64,000 nucleotides of DNA from a bacterium (GCA_030427705.1 JAUIBR010000022.1:46501-110500); one strand, 5' to 3'. Positions 51,175-62,036 are shown, counted from the stretch's first letter. Program-made: numbers and translations. The notes: generated by a model from the sequence alone, not told the origin.

Positions 51175-52526
51175 ATCTTCCGGTAGATTGTCCGCGTTGC
51201 GATGCCAAGCAGCTTTGCCGCCAACTTTTTATCGCCTGAAGTCATTCGCAATGTCTCGGCGATGACCTGACGCTCAATCTCATCGAGGGAGGTCCCAAGT
51301 GGAATCGTCAACGCACGAGGTTCTGCACTAGTCTCCGCGACGTTTTGCGGAAGGTCGTTGATGTCGATAACGCCATCTTTGTCCAATACAACCGCGCGCT
51401 CGACGACGTTCTCGAGCTCTCGGACATTTCCCGGCCACGAGTAGTTCGAAAGTGCATCAAGCGCCTCGCGCGAAAAGCCGTGGATATCGCGTCGGTTCTT
51501 TTCTCGGTAGCGATTCAGGAAGTGCTCCGACAACAGTGGCACGTCCTCAAGTCGGTCGCGAAGCGGAGGAAGCCCAATGTTTACAACGTTGAGGCGATAG
51601 TAGAGGTCCTCACGGAAATTGCCTGCGGCGAGCTCTTCTTCAAGGTCGCGATTGGTTGCTGCAACCACACGAACATCGACACGAATCGTGTCATTCGAGC
51701 CCAATCGCTCGAACTCACCTTCCTGAAGCACCCGCAGCAGCTTCACCTGAACTTGTGGCGACAGCTCACCAATTTCATCCAGGAAGATCGTGCCACCATC
51801 AGCGGCCTCAAATCGTCCAATTCGTCGCTGATTCGCCCCCGTGAACGCACCCTGTTCGTATCCGAAGAGCTCACTCTCCAAAATCGATTCAGGAAGCGCC
51901 GCACAGTTCACCGCCACAAAGGGCCCGTCGCTGCGCTCCGATCGTTCGAAGACCATCCGGGCAACCAGCTCTTTACCCGTTCCGGACTCACCGGTCAGCA
52001 GCACGGTGGCGTCCGTGGAAGCGACCTGGCCCACCAGCTCAAGAGATTGGCGAAGCGCAGCCGAGTTTCCAACCAACGACCGCGAGTTCTGCAGTTGTGC
52101 CAGCTGTGCCTTCAGCATCTGGTTCTCGGCCAGCAACGCTCGGCGTTCGATCGCCTGGCGCGCCGACTTCACGATCGTCTGCTTCTTAATGGGCTTGGAG
52201 ATGAAATCGTAGGCCCCCTCTTTCATGCCCTCTACCGCGCGTTCAACGGTTCCAAACGCGGTCATCAAGATGACTTCGACATCGGGTTTTAGAGTCTTCA
52301 CCAACTTCAAGAGGTCGATGCCATCGGTGTCGGGCATCATCAAATCGGTAATGACGAGGTCGATGTCATCTTGTCGCAGTATGTCGAGCGCAGCATCCCC
52401 GCCATCAGCGGTGAGCACGTCGTAGCCCTCTCGAGAGAACACGCGCTCAAGCGTCTTGAGGTGGGCAACTTCGTCATCGACGAGCAGAACCCGGGGCTTA
52501 ATCTCGGTATCTAAGTTTGCAGCCAT
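51171..52526 (-). CDS. NtrC-family sigma-54-dependent response regulator
   Basis: The 451-residue protein has a receiver domain (VLLVDDEVAHLKTLE, D61 in VITDLMMP as the phosphorylation site), an AAA+ domain with Walker A TGESGTGKE, sigma-54 loop GAFTGA and Walker B GGTIFLDEIGELS, and a C-terminal Fis-type helix-turn-helix ending AAKLLGIATRTIYRKI. It activates sigma-54 promoters when phosphorylated. No histidine kinase gene is adjacent; the overlapping gene encodes a small helical protein. It is divergent from the FHA-GAF cyclase gene. Confidence 0.93.
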   Translation of the reverse strand: MAANLDTEIKPRVLLVDDEVAHLKTLERVFSREGYDVLTADGGDAALDILRQDDIDLVITDLMMPDTDGIDLLKLVKTLKPDVEVILMTAFGTVERAVEGMKEGAYDFISKPIKKQTIVKSARQAIERRALLAENQMLKAQLAQLQNSRSLVGNSAALRQSLELVGQVASTDATVLLTGESGTGKELVARMVFERSERSDGPFVAVNCAALPESILESELFGYEQGAFTGANQRRIGRFEAADGGTIFLDEIGELSPQVQVKLLRVLQEGEFERLGSNDTIRVDVRVVAATNRDLEEELAAGNFREDLYYRLNVVNIGLPPLRDRLEDVPLLSEHFLNRYREKNRRDIHGFSREALDALSNYSWPGNVRELENVVERAVVLDKDGVIDINDLPQNVAETSAEPRALTIPLGTSLDEIERQVIAETLRMTSGDKKLAAKLLGIATRTIYRKI

Positions 52527-52582
52527 CTAGAAACCCATCCCACAACGCTTGAGGTGGCGCAAGAGGCGGGCGTCGAATGGGT

Positions 52583-52612
52583 TTGCACAAAGATGACTCA
52601 CCGCGTTAGAAT
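52583..52612 (+). promoter_or_regulatory. Candidate promoter of the FHA-GAF-cyclase gene
   Basis: TTGCAC (52583-52588), an 18-base spacer and TAGAAT (52607-52612) lie 35 bases before the ATG at 52648. Confidence 0.4.
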
Positions 52613-52647
52613 CCCTCCAGAAAGTTCTGTAATGAGCACGATTAACC

Positions 52648-54288
52648 ATGGCTAAACTCACATACGTCGATCATCGGGGACGTGTGCACGAGTTGGTGTT
52701 AGGCGCGTTTTCGACCATTGGGCGTCACCCAGACCAAAGTCTGCAGGTGTTGGACCGTGTCGTGTCGAAGCAACACGCGATCGTAGAACGCCAGCCGGAC
52801 GGCTATTATTCGGTCCGCGATTCCGGAAGCCGAAACGGCACATTTGTAAACGGCGACATGGTCGAGGGGCGTCAGACGCTGAAGAACGGCGACAGAATTA
52901 CGATCGGCTCAAGTGAGATCATCTATCACGAGGACGTCCAAACCGATCCATTGGCTGGGCGCGTGACGATCCACACAGACAATATCGAAACCCACATTCG
53001 CAGTCGCGTTCAGCAAGGCGACGATGGACGCTTCCTGCCTGAGAAAGACGTCCGCGACGAAAAACAACTTCGCGCTGATTACGAGAAACTGCGGATCGCC
53101 CAGGAACTCAGCAACTCCATTGGTCTTGAGCAGGATCTTGAAGTTCTGTTGGGCAAGATCTTGGACGAAGCGTTCAATATCTTCCCCGCCGACCGCGGCG
53201 TGATCCTCATGCGTATGGCCGGTGTCGAACACCTGGTTCCGATGGTCGTGAAATCGCGCGATGCCAGCGATACCGACACTGAGAACGTCCGGATTAGCCA
53301 AACGATCCTGAGTGAGATCATGGAAGAGAAGCAGGCGGTGCTCTCTAGCGATGCCATGATGGATTCTCGATTTGCGGGCAGTCACTCCATTATCTTGGAG
53401 CAGATCCGCTCGACGATGACGGTGCCGCTGCTCGACGAAGAAAACGTCCTTGGTGTGATTCACCTGGATTCCAAAATCGCGACGGGTGCGTTCACGGACA
53501 AAGACCTTCAGATTCTCACAGGTTTCGCACGCCAAGCAGCGTTGATGATTCGCCACCACCGTCTCCTTCTCCAAATGGAGGAAGAGATCGTCATGCGCGA
53601 GAAATTCAACCGCCTGCTCTCACCACAGCTTGTGGACGAGGTGGTCAGCGGTCGTCTTGATATCAAGAAAGGCGGTGAACTACGTCGAGCGACGATCATG
53701 TTCGCCGATATTCGCGGCTTCACGACGATGACGGAGCCAATGGCGCCGCAAGCGGTCGTCGGTTTGCTCAACGAGTACTTCGAGCTGATGGTGGACATCA
53801 TCTTCAAGTACGAAGGCACGCTCGATAAGTTCGTGGGCGATGAGATCATGGCGATCTGGGGCGCACCTATCACGCGTGACGACGATACCGAACGCGCGGT
53901 CAAAGCGGCCGTCGAAATGCAGCAGATGATGCTTCGTTTCAACCAAGCTCAGGCCGCACAAGGTGGCCCGCAATTCCATATTGGAATTGGCCTGAACACT
54001 GGCGAAGTGGTTGCCGGATACATGGGTTCGAGCAAGAGCATGAGCTACACGGTGATGGGCGATAACGTGAACACCGCCAGCCGTTTCTGCTCAACCGCTG
54101 AACCCGGCCAAGTTCTGATTGGCGAAAACACCTTCCGCGAAGTCGGATACATGTTGGAGCTCGAAAAGCTTCCGCCAACCAAGCTCAAAGGTAAAAACGA
54201 GCACGTCGACATCTATCGAGTCTTAGGCCTTAAGCGGACATCGGACCCGACGGATACCAGCCCAATGCCTGACGGACGGAGCTATTGA
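52648..54288 (+). CDS. FHA-GAF-adenylate cyclase
   Basis: Residues 1-95 form an FHA domain (FSTIGRHPDQSLQVL, VVSKQHAIVE, GSRNGTFVNG). Residues about 150-305 form a GAF domain (LGKILDEAFNIFPADRGVI, TMTVPLLDEENVLGVIHLDS). Residues about 345-500 form a class III nucleotide cyclase: metal-binding FADIRGFT and KFVGDEIMAIWGAP, with Lys and Asp (MGDNVNTASRF) at the positions that favour ATP over GTP. It likely makes cAMP in response to FHA and GAF inputs. The gene stands next to a Ser/Thr kinase gene (85-base gap), so the FHA could read that kinase's output (inference). Confidence 0.9.
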   Translation: MAKLTYVDHRGRVHELVLGAFSTIGRHPDQSLQVLDRVVSKQHAIVERQPDGYYSVRDSGSRNGTFVNGDMVEGRQTLKNGDRITIGSSEIIYHEDVQTDPLAGRVTIHTDNIETHIRSRVQQGDDGRFLPEKDVRDEKQLRADYEKLRIAQELSNSIGLEQDLEVLLGKILDEAFNIFPADRGVILMRMAGVEHLVPMVVKSRDASDTDTENVRISQTILSEIMEEKQAVLSSDAMMDSRFAGSHSIILEQIRSTMTVPLLDEENVLGVIHLDSKIATGAFTDKDLQILTGFARQAALMIRHHRLLLQMEEEIVMREKFNRLLSPQLVDEVVSGRLDIKKGGELRRATIMFADIRGFTTMTEPMAPQAVVGLLNEYFELMVDIIFKYEGTLDKFVGDEIMAIWGAPITRDDDTERAVKAAVEMQQMMLRFNQAQAAQGGPQFHIGIGLNTGEVVAGYMGSSKSMSYTVMGDNVNTASRFCSTAEPGQVLIGENTFREVGYMLELEKLPPTKLKGKNEHVDIYRVLGLKRTSDPTDTSPMPDGRSY

Positions 54289-54307
54289 CGTGCCTCCATT
54301 TGTTTTT

Positions 54308-54336
54308 GTGACACGTTCCAATTGCTGCAATATACT
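54308..54336 (+). promoter_or_regulatory. Promoter of the Ser/Thr kinase gene at 54374
   Basis: GTGACA (54308-54313), a 17-base spacer and TATACT (54331-54336) lie 37 bases before the ATG. Confidence 0.55.
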
Positions 54337-54373
54337 CAGCGCTAGTTAGCACTCGTTCTCCGGGAAACCCCGC

Positions 54374-56029
54374 ATGGCTACACAGCAACGCTACCACGTC
54401 ATCGATCGCATCGATGCAGGAGGAATGGCCGAAGTTTTCAAGGCCAATTCCACCAGCTTGCAGGGGTTTGAGAAACTCGTCGCGATTAAGCGAATTCTCC
54501 CGAACTTGATTCGGAACGAGCGTTTCGTACGCATGTTCCTTGATGAAGCGAAGGTTTCGCTTCACTTGAACCACACCAATTGCGTACAGGTTTTTGATCT
54601 TGGTCTTGCCGACGGCACCTACTTCATCGTTATGGAGTTCGTCGACGGCACCAACCTCAAGAACATCATTGAGCAACTCAAGGCGAAGAACGGCTCACTC
54701 AGCCCCGAAGAATGTGCTTACATCGGACTCGAAGTCTGCAAAGGCCTCGCCCACGCGCATTTGAAGATGGACCAACAGCACAATCACCTGGCCATCGTTC
54801 ATCGAGACATCAGCCCGCCGAACATCCTTATCTCACGCGAAGGCGAGGTGAAGATTACGGACTTCGGCCTCGCGAAAGCGAAGAGCCAAGTTGAAATTAC
54901 CGACCCCGGCATCGTGAAAGGAAAGTTCGGCTACTTGTCGCCTGAAGCGGCGCACGGCGAAGAAGTCGACGCTCGAACGGACATCTTCGCTGTCGGTATC
55001 TTGATGTGGGAAATGCTCACATCGGAACGCCTCTTTTTGGGCAACACGGATATCGAGACGCTACAGCAGGTTCGTAAGAACAAGGTTCCGCGACTCAATA
55101 AGTACCGCACTGATGTGCCGCCTCAGCTTGAAAGCATCATCCGTAAGGCACTTGCGACAGACATTAACGAGCGGTTCCAGACCGCCGAAGACTTGGCTGT
55201 TTCGCTCGCCGCATTCCTGTTCAGCTATGGTCGTCCGGTCACGGCATTTGATATCGCGAAGCGCGCTGCCGGTACCGCACGACAAGCCGCCAAGCCACTG
55301 ACCGAAAAGGACAAGGCCGTCGCGGAGGCCGTTCAGGACGCCGTCAACAGAATCGTCTCCCTGGAAGAAGTCGACGACCTCGACCTCTACATGGCCGATA
55401 TGTACGGCACGATGGAGACTGAAGGCAGCGGCGAACACCACAACGACGAAGACTTCGAAGACCCACGCCTCTGGGCCGACTTCGGATTGGACGATGCGCC
55501 ATTGAGCGTCAAGGAAGCACCGGTCGGCGAGGAAGCCTGGCAAGAGCGCGGCCTCGACGAGATCATGCGACGACGCGCGACCCAGCCAGGCGCTGCTGCG
55601 GCCCCTCCACCCGGGATTGCTGCAAACCTGGAAGACAACACCGCCGAGATGGAAAATCTCGACCAGAAGATTGCCGAGCAACATCGCATTCAAGCGGAGA
55701 TGGCGGCCAGACAACAAGCGGCGTTGCAACGTCAAACCGGCAGGAGACCTGCCCCGGGAGATGACGTCCCTTTACACCAACGCGCCCCGGCCAATCAGAA
55801 CCGGAACGGGGCGCAAAAAAGTGGTTCAAGTCGTTCCGTCGAAATCGCGGGTCCGATAGCTGAGCAGGCTGAATACCGCCCTGCAAATCAGAAGCCGCCG
55901 GCGGATGCCACGGGTGAAATGATCATTCCACAAACCGAGTCGAAAGGCAGTTCAATCGGCCTGTACTTGGTGTTGTTCATCTTGCTTCTGGCGTCGGTCG
56001 CTGGTGGCGTCTACTTCCTTGTAATGTAA
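54374..56029 (+). CDS. Transmembrane Ser/Thr protein kinase
   Basis: The kinase domain (residues 7-275) has glycine loop [10 protein letters not shown]39 (VAIKR), HRD (143-145 in [10 protein letters not shown]) and DFG (163-165), with [11 protein letters not shown] in the activation loop, so it should be active. A long Glu/Asp/Ala/Gln-rich linker (about 300-520) leads to a C-terminal membrane helix ([20 protein letters not shown]) that places the enzyme on the cytoplasmic face. The linker contains DNTAEMENL, similar to the Thr motifs of the pseudokinase. It is followed by glgC after 18 bases. Confidence 0.93.
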   Translation: MATQQRYHVIDRIDAGGMAEVFKANSTSLQGFEKLVAIKRILPNLIRNERFVRMFLDEAKVSLHLNHTNCVQVFDLGLADGTYFIVMEFVDGTNLKNIIEQLKAKNGSLSPEECAYIGLEVCKGLAHAHLKMDQQHNHLAIVHRDISPPNILISREGEVKITDFGLAKAKSQVEITDPGIVKGKFGYLSPEAAHGEEVDARTDIFAVGILMWEMLTSERLFLGNTDIETLQQVRKNKVPRLNKYRTDVPPQLESIIRKALATDINERFQTAEDLAVSLAAFLFSYGRPVTAFDIAKRAAGTARQAAKPLTEKDKAVAEAVQDAVNRIVSLEEVDDLDLYMADMYGTMETEGSGEHHNDEDFEDPRLWADFGLDDAPLSVKEAPVGEEAWQERGLDEIMRRRATQPGAAAAPPPGIAANLEDNTAEMENLDQKIAEQHRIQAEMAARQQAALQRQTGRRPAPGDDVPLHQRAPANQNRNGAQKSGSSRSVEIAGPIAEQAEYRPANQKPPADATGEMIIPQTESKGSSIGLYLVLFILLLASVAGGVYFLVM

Positions 56030-56047
56030 TCCCAAACAGGATTTGGC

Positions 56048-57283
56048 ATGTCTGACGACGTTTTGACGATGATCCTCGCCGGCGGCGAAGGCAGTCGACT
56101 GCGCCCTCTCACTACGGACCGAGCCAAGCCAGCTGTGCCGTTCGGAGGCCGATACCGAATCATCGATTTCGTGCTCTCGAACTTCGTGAATAGTGGGTTC
56201 TTCCACATCAAGGTCCTCACCCAGTACAAATCGGAATCGCTTTCTCAGCACATCATGCGGGGCTGGCGTCTTTCCTCGATGGTTGGGCAGTATGTTGAGA
56301 CAGTCCCTGCACAACAGCGAACGGGAAAGAACTGGTACGTAGGGAGTGCCGACGCGATTTATCAGAACCTGAATCTCATCGAGGACGAGAAACCACGCGA
56401 CGTTGCGGTGTTTGGTGCCGACAATATCTACAAGATGGACGTCAGCCAGATGCTGCGGTTCCATCGCAAGAAGAAGGCAAAGCTCACAGTTGCGGCGATC
56501 CCGGTGCCCATCGAAGAGGGCTCACAGTTTGGCATCATGCATGTCGACGAAAACTGGCGGATGCTCGACTTCGTTGAGAAACCCAAGAATCCCCCGCCAA
56601 TGCCTGGCGACCCCACGCGATGCCTTGCATCGATGGGCAACTACATTTTCGAAAGCAAGACGCTCGTTGATGAAGTCACGCGGGACGCGGCCGATGAAAA
56701 GAGCGCGCACGACTTCGGAAAATCGATCATCACCCACATGGTGAAGAACACGAAGCTGCCCGTGTACGTGTACGACTTCACTCAGAATGAGGTCCCGGGC
56801 CAAAGCGAGGCTGAACGCGGGTATTGGCGCGATGTCGGGACACTGCGAGCCTACTTTGATGCATCGATGGAACTGGTTTCCCTGACTCCGAACTTCGACG
56901 TCTACAACCGGCGTTGGCCAATCCGGTCACACCACCACCATCATCCGCCGGCAAAGTTCGTGCACGACGATCCGCAAAACATGCGTGTCGGAACGGCTAT
57001 CAACTCAATTGTGTCGGAAGGTGTCATTGTTTCCGGTGGTATGATTCGTGAGTCGATTCTGTTCCCGACGGTGCGTATCAACTCATACTCCAGGGTTGAA
57101 GAGAGCGTCCTGTTTGACGGCGTCGATGTTGGGCGGCGCGCTAGAATTCGACGCGCAATCATCGACAAACACGTCAAGATCCCTGCCGATGAAGTCATCG
57201 GTTACGACCTCGAACGAGATGCCAAGCGATTCACTGTCGATGATGGCATCGTTGTGATTCCGAAGGGCACGGTCTTCAAGTGA
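56048..57283 (+). CDS. glgC: Glucose-1-phosphate adenylyltransferase GlgC
   Basis: The 411-residue protein has the nucleotidyltransferase motif [11 protein letters not shown] (12-22), [27 protein letters not shown] and [12 protein letters not shown], plus a C-terminal beta-helix ([19 protein letters not shown]). It makes ADP-glucose for glycogen. It overlaps the GH57 gene by 4 bases (GTGA), so glycogen synthesis and processing are coupled. No glgA is in the window. Confidence 0.93.
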   Translation: MSDDVLTMILAGGEGSRLRPLTTDRAKPAVPFGGRYRIIDFVLSNFVNSGFFHIKVLTQYKSESLSQHIMRGWRLSSMVGQYVETVPAQQRTGKNWYVGSADAIYQNLNLIEDEKPRDVAVFGADNIYKMDVSQMLRFHRKKKAKLTVAAIPVPIEEGSQFGIMHVDENWRMLDFVEKPKNPPPMPGDPTRCLASMGNYIFESKTLVDEVTRDAADEKSAHDFGKSIITHMVKNTKLPVYVYDFTQNEVPGQSEAERGYWRDVGTLRAYFDASMELVSLTPNFDVYNRRWPIRSHHHHHPPAKFVHDDPQNMRVGTAINSIVSEGVIVSGGMIRESILFPTVRINSYSRVEESVLFDGVDVGRRARIRRAIIDKHVKIPADEVIGYDLERDAKRFTVDDGIVVIPKGTVFK

Positions 57284-58818
57284 GAGTTCAGCTCCTCTGG
57301 CACATGCATCAACCTTATTATGGGGTGCATGGCGAGCCCGAGTTGAGGCTTCCGTGGGTGCGCCTTCACGCAGTGAAATCGTATCTGGATATGGCCGTTG
57401 TCCACCGGGAGTTTGAAGTCCACAGTACCATCAATCTCTCGGCCAGCTTGCTCGAACAGCTCGTCGAGTACCAATCGGGTAAGCGTGACACCTGGTACCG
57501 CATCGCGGCAATTCCAGCCGATTCGCTTGAGCCCGAACATCAACGATTCCTGCTGCACAACTTCTTCAGTGCACATTGGGGAAACGCGATACACCCGTTT
57601 CCAGGGTATGACCGCTTGTTACGCAAGCGCGAGCGCGGCGATGCGTTCTCGGTAGCAGATTTCCGGGACCTTCAAGTCTGGCATAATTTGGCATGGTTAG
57701 GATTCACGGCGCGCCGGCGACCATTGGTCAGGGCTCTGTTTGAGCAGGGTCAGGGCTTCGATGAATCCCAAAAGCAGGAGTTACTCGATCTGCACATCGA
57801 GCTCATCGGTGACGTCCTCGATGCTTACCGTGACCTTCAAATTTCGGATCATGTCGAGCTATCCACGACCCCGATGTACCACCCGATTCTGCCGCTTGTG
57901 ATCGATAGTGATTGTGCGCGTCAGGCGATGCCAGATGTCCAACTTCCCGCGCAGTACCGTGCGACCGCATCGGCAGACCGTCACGTAGAATGGGCTAATG
58001 ACATGTTCTCCGACACGCTGGGCTCTGAGCCCGTTGGAATGTGGCCCGCAGAAGGCAGCATCAGCAACGCAGCTGCGCAGCTAATGGGGCAACATGGCGT
58101 AAACTGGATCGCGTCTGATGAATACGTGTTGGGCAATAGCTTGCGCTCGGCCTACTCCGACGAGTGCCTTGGACAGCCGTGGCGCGTCCCAGACGGGCCC
58201 ACGATGTTCTTTCGCGACCATGTTCTGAGTGACCAGATAGGGTTTGTGTATTCATCGATGGCTGCGGATGACGCTGTGTCCGATTTCATGGCGCGTTGCC
58301 ACTCTGCGGCAGGCTCCGAGCCGATTGTTTCCGTGATTTTGGATGGGGAGAACCCGTGGGAACACTATCCTGGGGATGGGGAACCGTTCTTAATGACCCT
58401 CTTTGGTCAACTTGAGGATCATGAAACGACCACACCTTCGATGGCTCTGGCAGAAACTTCGCCCGGTGAGATCTCATTGTGCTCGGGCTCTTGGATCAAC
58501 GGCGACTTTGGAATTTGGATAGGGCATCCAGAGGATAACCAAGCGTGGCAAACCCTTGTGGAGGCTCGCCGTGTTATGGGTGATGCGCCTGAAGCCGCTC
58601 GGCACCTCATGGTCGCAGAAGGGAGCGATTGGTTTTGGTGGTACGGAGATCAGTTTTCGAACCATAGCGTCGACGTCTTCGATCAACTGTTTCGTGACAA
58701 CGTGAAAGCTGCGTATCAGGCGGCGGGACTGACCCCGCCGACGGTGCTAGACGTTCCTATCAAGCATGAATTGAACGAGACCGGCCACGGTGCGATGTCG
58801 CCGGCAGATCTGGCCTGA
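57280..58818 (+). CDS. Glycoside hydrolase family 57 (amylase/branching type)
   Basis: The GTG start overlaps the glgC stop. The 512-residue protein has the GH57 first motif [10 protein letters not shown], the region [15 protein letters not shown], the nucleophile region MWPAEGSIS (Glu) and the acid region [11 protein letters not shown] (Asp). GH57 enzymes act on alpha-1,4-glucans as amylases, pullulanases or branching enzymes. Operon position with glgC favours a glycogen role; which activity cannot be settled here. Confidence 0.9.
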   Translation: MRVQLLWHMHQPYYGVHGEPELRLPWVRLHAVKSYLDMAVVHREFEVHSTINLSASLLEQLVEYQSGKRDTWYRIAAIPADSLEPEHQRFLLHNFFSAHWGNAIHPFPGYDRLLRKRERGDAFSVADFRDLQVWHNLAWLGFTARRRPLVRALFEQGQGFDESQKQELLDLHIELIGDVLDAYRDLQISDHVELSTTPMYHPILPLVIDSDCARQAMPDVQLPAQYRATASADRHVEWANDMFSDTLGSEPVGMWPAEGSISNAAAQLMGQHGVNWIASDEYVLGNSLRSAYSDECLGQPWRVPDGPTMFFRDHVLSDQIGFVYSSMAADDAVSDFMARCHSAAGSEPIVSVILDGENPWEHYPGDGEPFLMTLFGQLEDHETTTPSMALAETSPGEISLCSGSWINGDFGIWIGHPEDNQAWQTLVEARRVMGDAPEAARHLMVAEGSDWFWWYGDQFSNHSVDVFDQLFRDNVKAAYQAAGLTPPTVLDVPIKHELNETGHGAMSPADLA

Positions 58819-58907
58819 AAGTCCGATGCTGAACAGTCAACTTGACGGGATCGCCTTATCGTAGGAAATTCGAGGGAACAATTCTTCGAAGATTGCAAAG
58901 AGTTAAA

Positions 58908-59762
58908 ATGGATACTCGAACTTGGTATGCGAAGTTTCTTGCGGTGTTGATTGCCGTCGGGCTGGCGTTCCCTTCAACCGTTTGGGCTAGTCCCGAGAAG
59001 GCCGCTGAGTACTTCGATCAGGCGACGAAAGCGTATGCCGACGGAAACTTGCGCGACGCAGCAGACTTGCTCGAGCGCGCATATGCTGAGGACAACGACC
59101 TCGTCTACCAATACAACCGCGTCCTTGCGCTTGAGGGGCTTCGCGAATTCGATGAAGCGCTTCGTGTGTTGGATATCTACGAGGATCCGATGCGCCGTGA
59201 TTCCCAGGGCCGATTCAACGATATTGGCGAGATCAAGCAACGCCTGCTTGACGGCCAAGAGCGTGAGCGCCTGCTCGCCGAAAAGCGAAAGAAGGAAGAA
59301 GAGGACAAAAAGAATCAGGACAAAGACAAAGACAAAGATAAGGACAAAGACAAGGACAAGGATAAGAAGCCTCCTGCTTCAAGCACCAACTGGGGTGCAA
59401 TCAGCCTGATTGGTGGCGGCGGGGCTTTGCTCGTTGTCGGAACCTTGTTTGGGTCTGGTTTGTTCATCTCGAACTATGATGAAGCCAAGTGCATCAGTGA
59501 CGAGCTGGGAACGGGTGTCGATTTCGATACTGCGGCTGTCAATTGCGACGCACCGGACGACTTCTTCGAGAACGACTACAAGGCCGTTCAAGATTCGCAG
59601 TCCACGCACCAAATCCTGGCGATCACGATGTGGTCGGTCGGTGCCCTCGCCGTGGCGGGTGGTATCTGGTGGCTGTTCTCCGATTCAGGCTCCGAGCGTG
59701 CTAGCCTGGCGCCATACATCTCCCCAGATGGTGGTGGCGCTGTCTTCGATTTCAAATTCTAA
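58908..59762 (+). CDS. Exported TPR protein with DK-repeat linker and two membrane helices
   Basis: The ATG at 58908 (MDTRTWYAKFLAVLIAVGLAF, signal ending VWA) is preferred to the upstream start at 58842. TPR-like helices (residues 27-110: AAEYFDQATKAYADGNLRDA, YQYNRVLALEGLREFDEALR) are followed by a coiled, charged stretch with eight Asp-Lys repeats (59319-59366), then two membrane helices (about 165-185 and 240-260) around a Cys-containing loop. It is followed by a small gene after 3 bases. Function unknown. Confidence 0.75.
   Translation: MDTRTWYAKFLAVLIAVGLAFPSTVWASPEKAAEYFDQATKAYADGNLRDAADLLERAYAEDNDLVYQYNRVLALEGLREFDEALRVLDIYEDPMRRDSQGRFNDIGEIKQRLLDGQERERLLAEKRKKEEEDKKNQDKDKDKDKDKDKDKDKKPPASSTNWGAISLIGGGGALLVVGTLFGSGLFISNYDEAKCISDELGTGVDFDTAAVNCDAPDDFFENDYKAVQDSQSTHQILAITMWSVGALAVAGGIWWLFSDSGSERASLAPYISPDGGGAVFDFKF
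59319..59369 (+). repeat. Asp-Lys (GAC/GAT-AAA/AAG) tandem repeat
   Basis: Eight in-frame DK codon pairs plus a final Lys with mixed synonymous codons; mixed codons mean that selection keeps the protein sequence, rather than recent slippage alone. Confidence 0.75.
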
Positions 59763-59765
59763 TCC

Positions 59766-60119
59766 ATGGCCGCGAACCCACTTGAAGAGCTGACGAGCCG
59801 AATCGCAAAAGCTCGCGATCTACCTGACCCAGGTGAGTATCAACTTGCTTCGGATCCTATGGTTCGGCTCACCAGTTTATTGCGTGGTGACCTTCCCACC
59901 AACGACAACGAGCCAGTACGAGGCGCAGAGCCCACCATGGACCTGCCCGAAATGACGGCCATTGAGTCCATCCTAGGACGTGAGATTTACCAATTGGTGT
60001 CCTCGCGCCCACTCAGCGCTGAATCACGTAAGAACGCGATTGAACGCACAGCGATGGCGCTTCAGAACCCATCCCATGAAAATATCCGTTCGATTCTCGC
60101 TGCGCTGATTAGCGAGTGA
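59766..60119 (+). CDS. Hypothetical protein (117 residues)
   Basis: The ATG lies 3 bases after the previous stop, so the gene is probably co-transcribed with the TPR protein. It is soluble and helical (ESILGREIYQLVSSRPLSAE) with no recognised domain. It converges on the kinase gene with a 10-base gap. Confidence 0.65.
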   Translation: MAANPLEELTSRIAKARDLPDPGEYQLASDPMVRLTSLLRGDLPTNDNEPVRGAEPTMDLPEMTAIESILGREIYQLVSSRPLSAESRKNAIERTAMALQNPSHENIRSILAALISE

Positions 60120-60129
60120 CGACGCACGC

Positions 60130-61929
60130 TTAGTTACTGAACTTGCGTGTATCCTTCGCGCCCCATTTGAAAGTCTTGGACTTCTTCTCGGCTGGTTTTG
60201 GCTCTTCCTTTTCGGCGACCGTCTCCTTTTCGACCTTCTTGGTGGTCTTCTTGGTCGTTCGCTTCTTCTTAGCAGCAGCCTCTTTCGCGGCCTGTTCTTG
60301 AGCCGCTTTCTCTTTGGCGGCCTGCTCTTTGGCGGCTAGCTCTTGAGCAGCTTTTTCCTTTGCGGCTTTCTCCTGAGCGGCCTTCTCTTGGGCGGCCTTC
60401 TCTTTCTGTGCCTTTAGTTCGGCAGGCGTGGGTCCCTTGTCTTCGGGCTGTTTGGGCTCCGCAGCAGCGACCTTTTCTTTCTCTTGAACTTCGGGCTGTT
60501 CTTTGACTTCGTTGGGCAGTGGTTCCGCCGATGCTGTATCAACGTCAACCTCGTCCGAAGAAGAGACGACGATGAACATCAAGACACCAATGATCGCAAC
60601 AACCACACCAATTGCGATGTAGAGCCCAGTGCGAACACCCGGGTTATCATCTTCAAACTCTTGATAGCCAAATGGCTCCGGTTCGGCGGCGATCATCGCG
60701 TTGGGCGGCGCCATCAGTGGCCGGTCGCCCTCGATGGATGGATCCGGGTCGTAGACCCGAATGTCATCGCCAGTTTTATCGCCAGCGGCGATCTGAAACT
60801 GAGGGGTCACACCACCGATGGTCTTCAGCTGAAGTGGTGCTGAGCCGGGGGGCATCGTCGAACCGGTCACGCCGTCATTTACGACCGCATCCAATGCACC
60901 CGTCCGAGGCGCAGCGTTGGAAACACGCTGCAACGACATCAGCATCTCTTTGGCGGACTGGTAGCGCTCTTTCGGGTCCTTCGCCATTGCCGCATGCACG
61001 ATGGCCTTCAGGGACTCTGGGATGGTCACGCCAGGACGAGGCGTCATCTCAGGAATTGGCTCGTTGATGTGCTGGAAGAGCACAGCCAACGGCGTTGGCG
61101 CGTCAAAGGGCTGTTGGCCTGTCAGCATCTCGAAGAGCATGATGCCCACGGCATACACGTCGGCCGCGGGACCGATATCCTTCTTACCCTGCGCTTGCTC
61201 CGGCGCCATATAGTGGGGCGTACCGAAGACTTCACCCTCTCGGGTGAGTGAGCGCGTGGCACCTTCGTTGATCATTCGGGCGATACCGAAATCGAGCAAC
61301 TTCACGAAGTCGGGGTCAACCCCAGACTCTGTGATGATCATATTGTCGGGCTTCAAATCTCGGTGAACGATGCCCTGATTATGCGCATCCGTCAGCGCCG
61401 AGAGGATTTGCACAACGACGTGAATAATCCGCTCGGTCGTCAGACCGTCCTGCTTCAACCACTTCGTCAGGCTTCCGCCTGGCGCGTACTCCATAACCAT
61501 GTATGGGTACTTGGTATCGTCAAAACCGAAGTCATGGAGCGTGATGATGTTGGGATGTGTCAGCCGAGAGACGGCACGCGCCTCGCGAATAAATCGATCA
61601 CGCCCTTGGTCGGAATCTTTGAGCTCGGCCCGCAAGACCTTGAAAGCAATCATCCGCTCGACGGGCAGCTGGATCGCCCGATATACGGCGCCCATTCCAC
61701 CTTCACTGATCAGCGACAAGATGACGTACTTATCCGCGGCGAGCGTACCGATCATTGGGTCGCGTTTGGCGTCTTCTAGGGCCTCTTCCTTGATGAAATA
61801 GTATTCATCGTAAGGACACTTCCCACCAACGTTGGACCCTTCGTGCCCGCATTTTGGACATACTGCCATTCGAACGCTCATATCTTGCGGCAATTGCTTA
61901 AGTCGTAGCTTATCAGCGGACCTATCCAT
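60130..61929 (-). CDS. Transmembrane Ser/Thr protein kinase with N-terminal zinc ribbon and Ala-Lys tail
   Basis: The ATG at 61929 has a GGAAAGG site 6 bases upstream; TTG at 61935 is less likely. Near the N-terminus C24, C27 (CPKC) and C38 could bind zinc. The kinase domain (about 68-335) has EGGMGAVYR, K97 (FKVLR), HRD (189-191 in HRDLKPDN) and DFG (213-215), so it should be active. A Pro/Asp linker leads to a membrane helix (GLYIAIGVVVAIIGVLMFIV, about 425-445) and a C-terminal exported stretch of repeated KEKAAQ units, similar to TolA's helical domain. It resembles PASTA-less kinases of myxobacteria. Confidence 0.9.
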   Translation of the reverse strand: MDRSADKLRLKQLPQDMSVRMAVCPKCGHEGSNVGGKCPYDEYYFIKEEALEDAKRDPMIGTLAADKYVILSLISEGGMGAVYRAIQLPVERMIAFKVLRAELKDSDQGRDRFIREARAVSRLTHPNIITLHDFGFDDTKYPYMVMEYAPGGSLTKWLKQDGLTTERIIHVVVQILSALTDAHNQGIVHRDLKPDNMIITESGVDPDFVKLLDFGIARMINEGATRSLTREGEVFGTPHYMAPEQAQGKKDIGPAADVYAVGIMLFEMLTGQQPFDAPTPLAVLFQHINEPIPEMTPRPGVTIPESLKAIVHAAMAKDPKERYQSAKEMLMSLQRVSNAAPRTGALDAVVNDGVTGSTMPPGSAPLQLKTIGGVTPQFQIAAGDKTGDDIRVYDPDPSIEGDRPLMAPPNAMIAAEPEPFGYQEFEDDNPGVRTGLYIAIGVVVAIIGVLMFIVVSSSDEVDVDTASAEPLPNEVKEQPEVQEKEKVAAAEPKQPEDKGPTPAELKAQKEKAAQEKAAQEKAAKEKAAQELAAKEQAAKEKAAQEQAAKEAAAKKKRTTKKTTKKVEKETVAEKEEPKPAEKKSKTFKWGAKDTRKFSN

Positions 61930-62036
61930 ACACAACCTTTCCGCCTACAGTTCCGTACCGTCGTAGCGCGAAGAGGCGCACTCCACTATGATAACGACGA
62001 CCTTACGTAAAGGATCTCTTCAGCACCAAAAATTCC

